Assembly: GCA_945487445.1 (NCBI GenBank)
Contig: CALYTU010000089.1
Coordinates: forward strand, 1 to 5,889
DNA length: 5,889 nucleotides
Direction: 5' to 3'
From: an uncultured Clostridia bacterium
Lineage (GTDB): Bacteria; Bacillota; Clostridia; Oscillospirales; Oscillospiraceae
Positions 5,866-5,889 of this stretch are shown here, one piece after another. The position numbers were made by a program, and so were the translations under genes. The notes under the pieces were generated by a model that saw only the letters and a program-made list of their open reading frames with translations, was not told the origin of the DNA and made no database searches. Numbering within the stretch: the first letter of the stretch is position 1; each line of letters opens with the position of its first letter.

Positions 5866-5889
5866 CTGAAAATAAAAGGTCCATAGCGG

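Noticed and set aside
1..5889. CRISPR array, tRNA, rRNA, insertion sequence, toxin-antitoxin or phage genes
   Set aside because: No regularly spaced repeats, cloverleaf, transposase or phage motifs were seen; the window is accounted for by five ordinary genes and short gaps.

Overview
This 5.9 kb window looks like chromosomal DNA of a spore-forming, GC-rich member of the class Clostridia, most likely an Oscillospiraceae/Ruminococcaceae-type gut anaerobe. The evidence is a forespore sigma factor of the SigG type, a glutamate dehydrogenase that closely resembles the Clostridium symbiosum enzyme as I remember it, strong GGAGG ribosome binding sites, and GC-rich genes set in AT-rich gaps. The genus is inference. 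All five genes read left to right on the + strand.

Layout. Positions 1-251 hold no gene: a perfect palindrome sits at the left edge and a 14-pair hairpin at 85-122. A promoter of the forespore type (SigF/SigG) at 252-281 leads into sigG (312-1088). The next 311 bases carry a long GGCAAT-core inverted repeat that probably ends the sigG transcript, then a good housekeeping promoter (1292-1320) and a 5' leader with a small hairpin. serC (1400-2488) and serA (2503-3408) follow with 14 bases between them and clearly form an operon. gdhA (3474-4823) lies 65 bases further on and ends at a strong intrinsic terminator (4856-4887). Last comes a YitT-family membrane protein (4916-5809) and 80 bases with no recognised gene.

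How the genes work together. SerA oxidises 3-phosphoglycerate and makes NADH. SerC transaminates the product with glutamate and releases 2-oxoglutarate. A GDH with NAD-type cofactor residues could turn 2-oxoglutarate, ammonium and NADH back into glutamate. The trio could therefore run as a redox-neutral, glutamate-regenerating route from 3-phosphoglycerate and ammonium to phosphoserine. The final phosphatase, SerB, is not in the window. sigG and the YitT gene look like separate units.

I found no new multi-gene system. The points most worth a second look are the forespore promoter that fixes the sigG start, the symmetric GGCAAT repeat, the serC-serA-gdhA coupling, and a Glu in SigG where the B. 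subtilis protein has the Asn recognised by its anti-sigma factor. Several long open frames on the minus strand are composition shadows and were left out.
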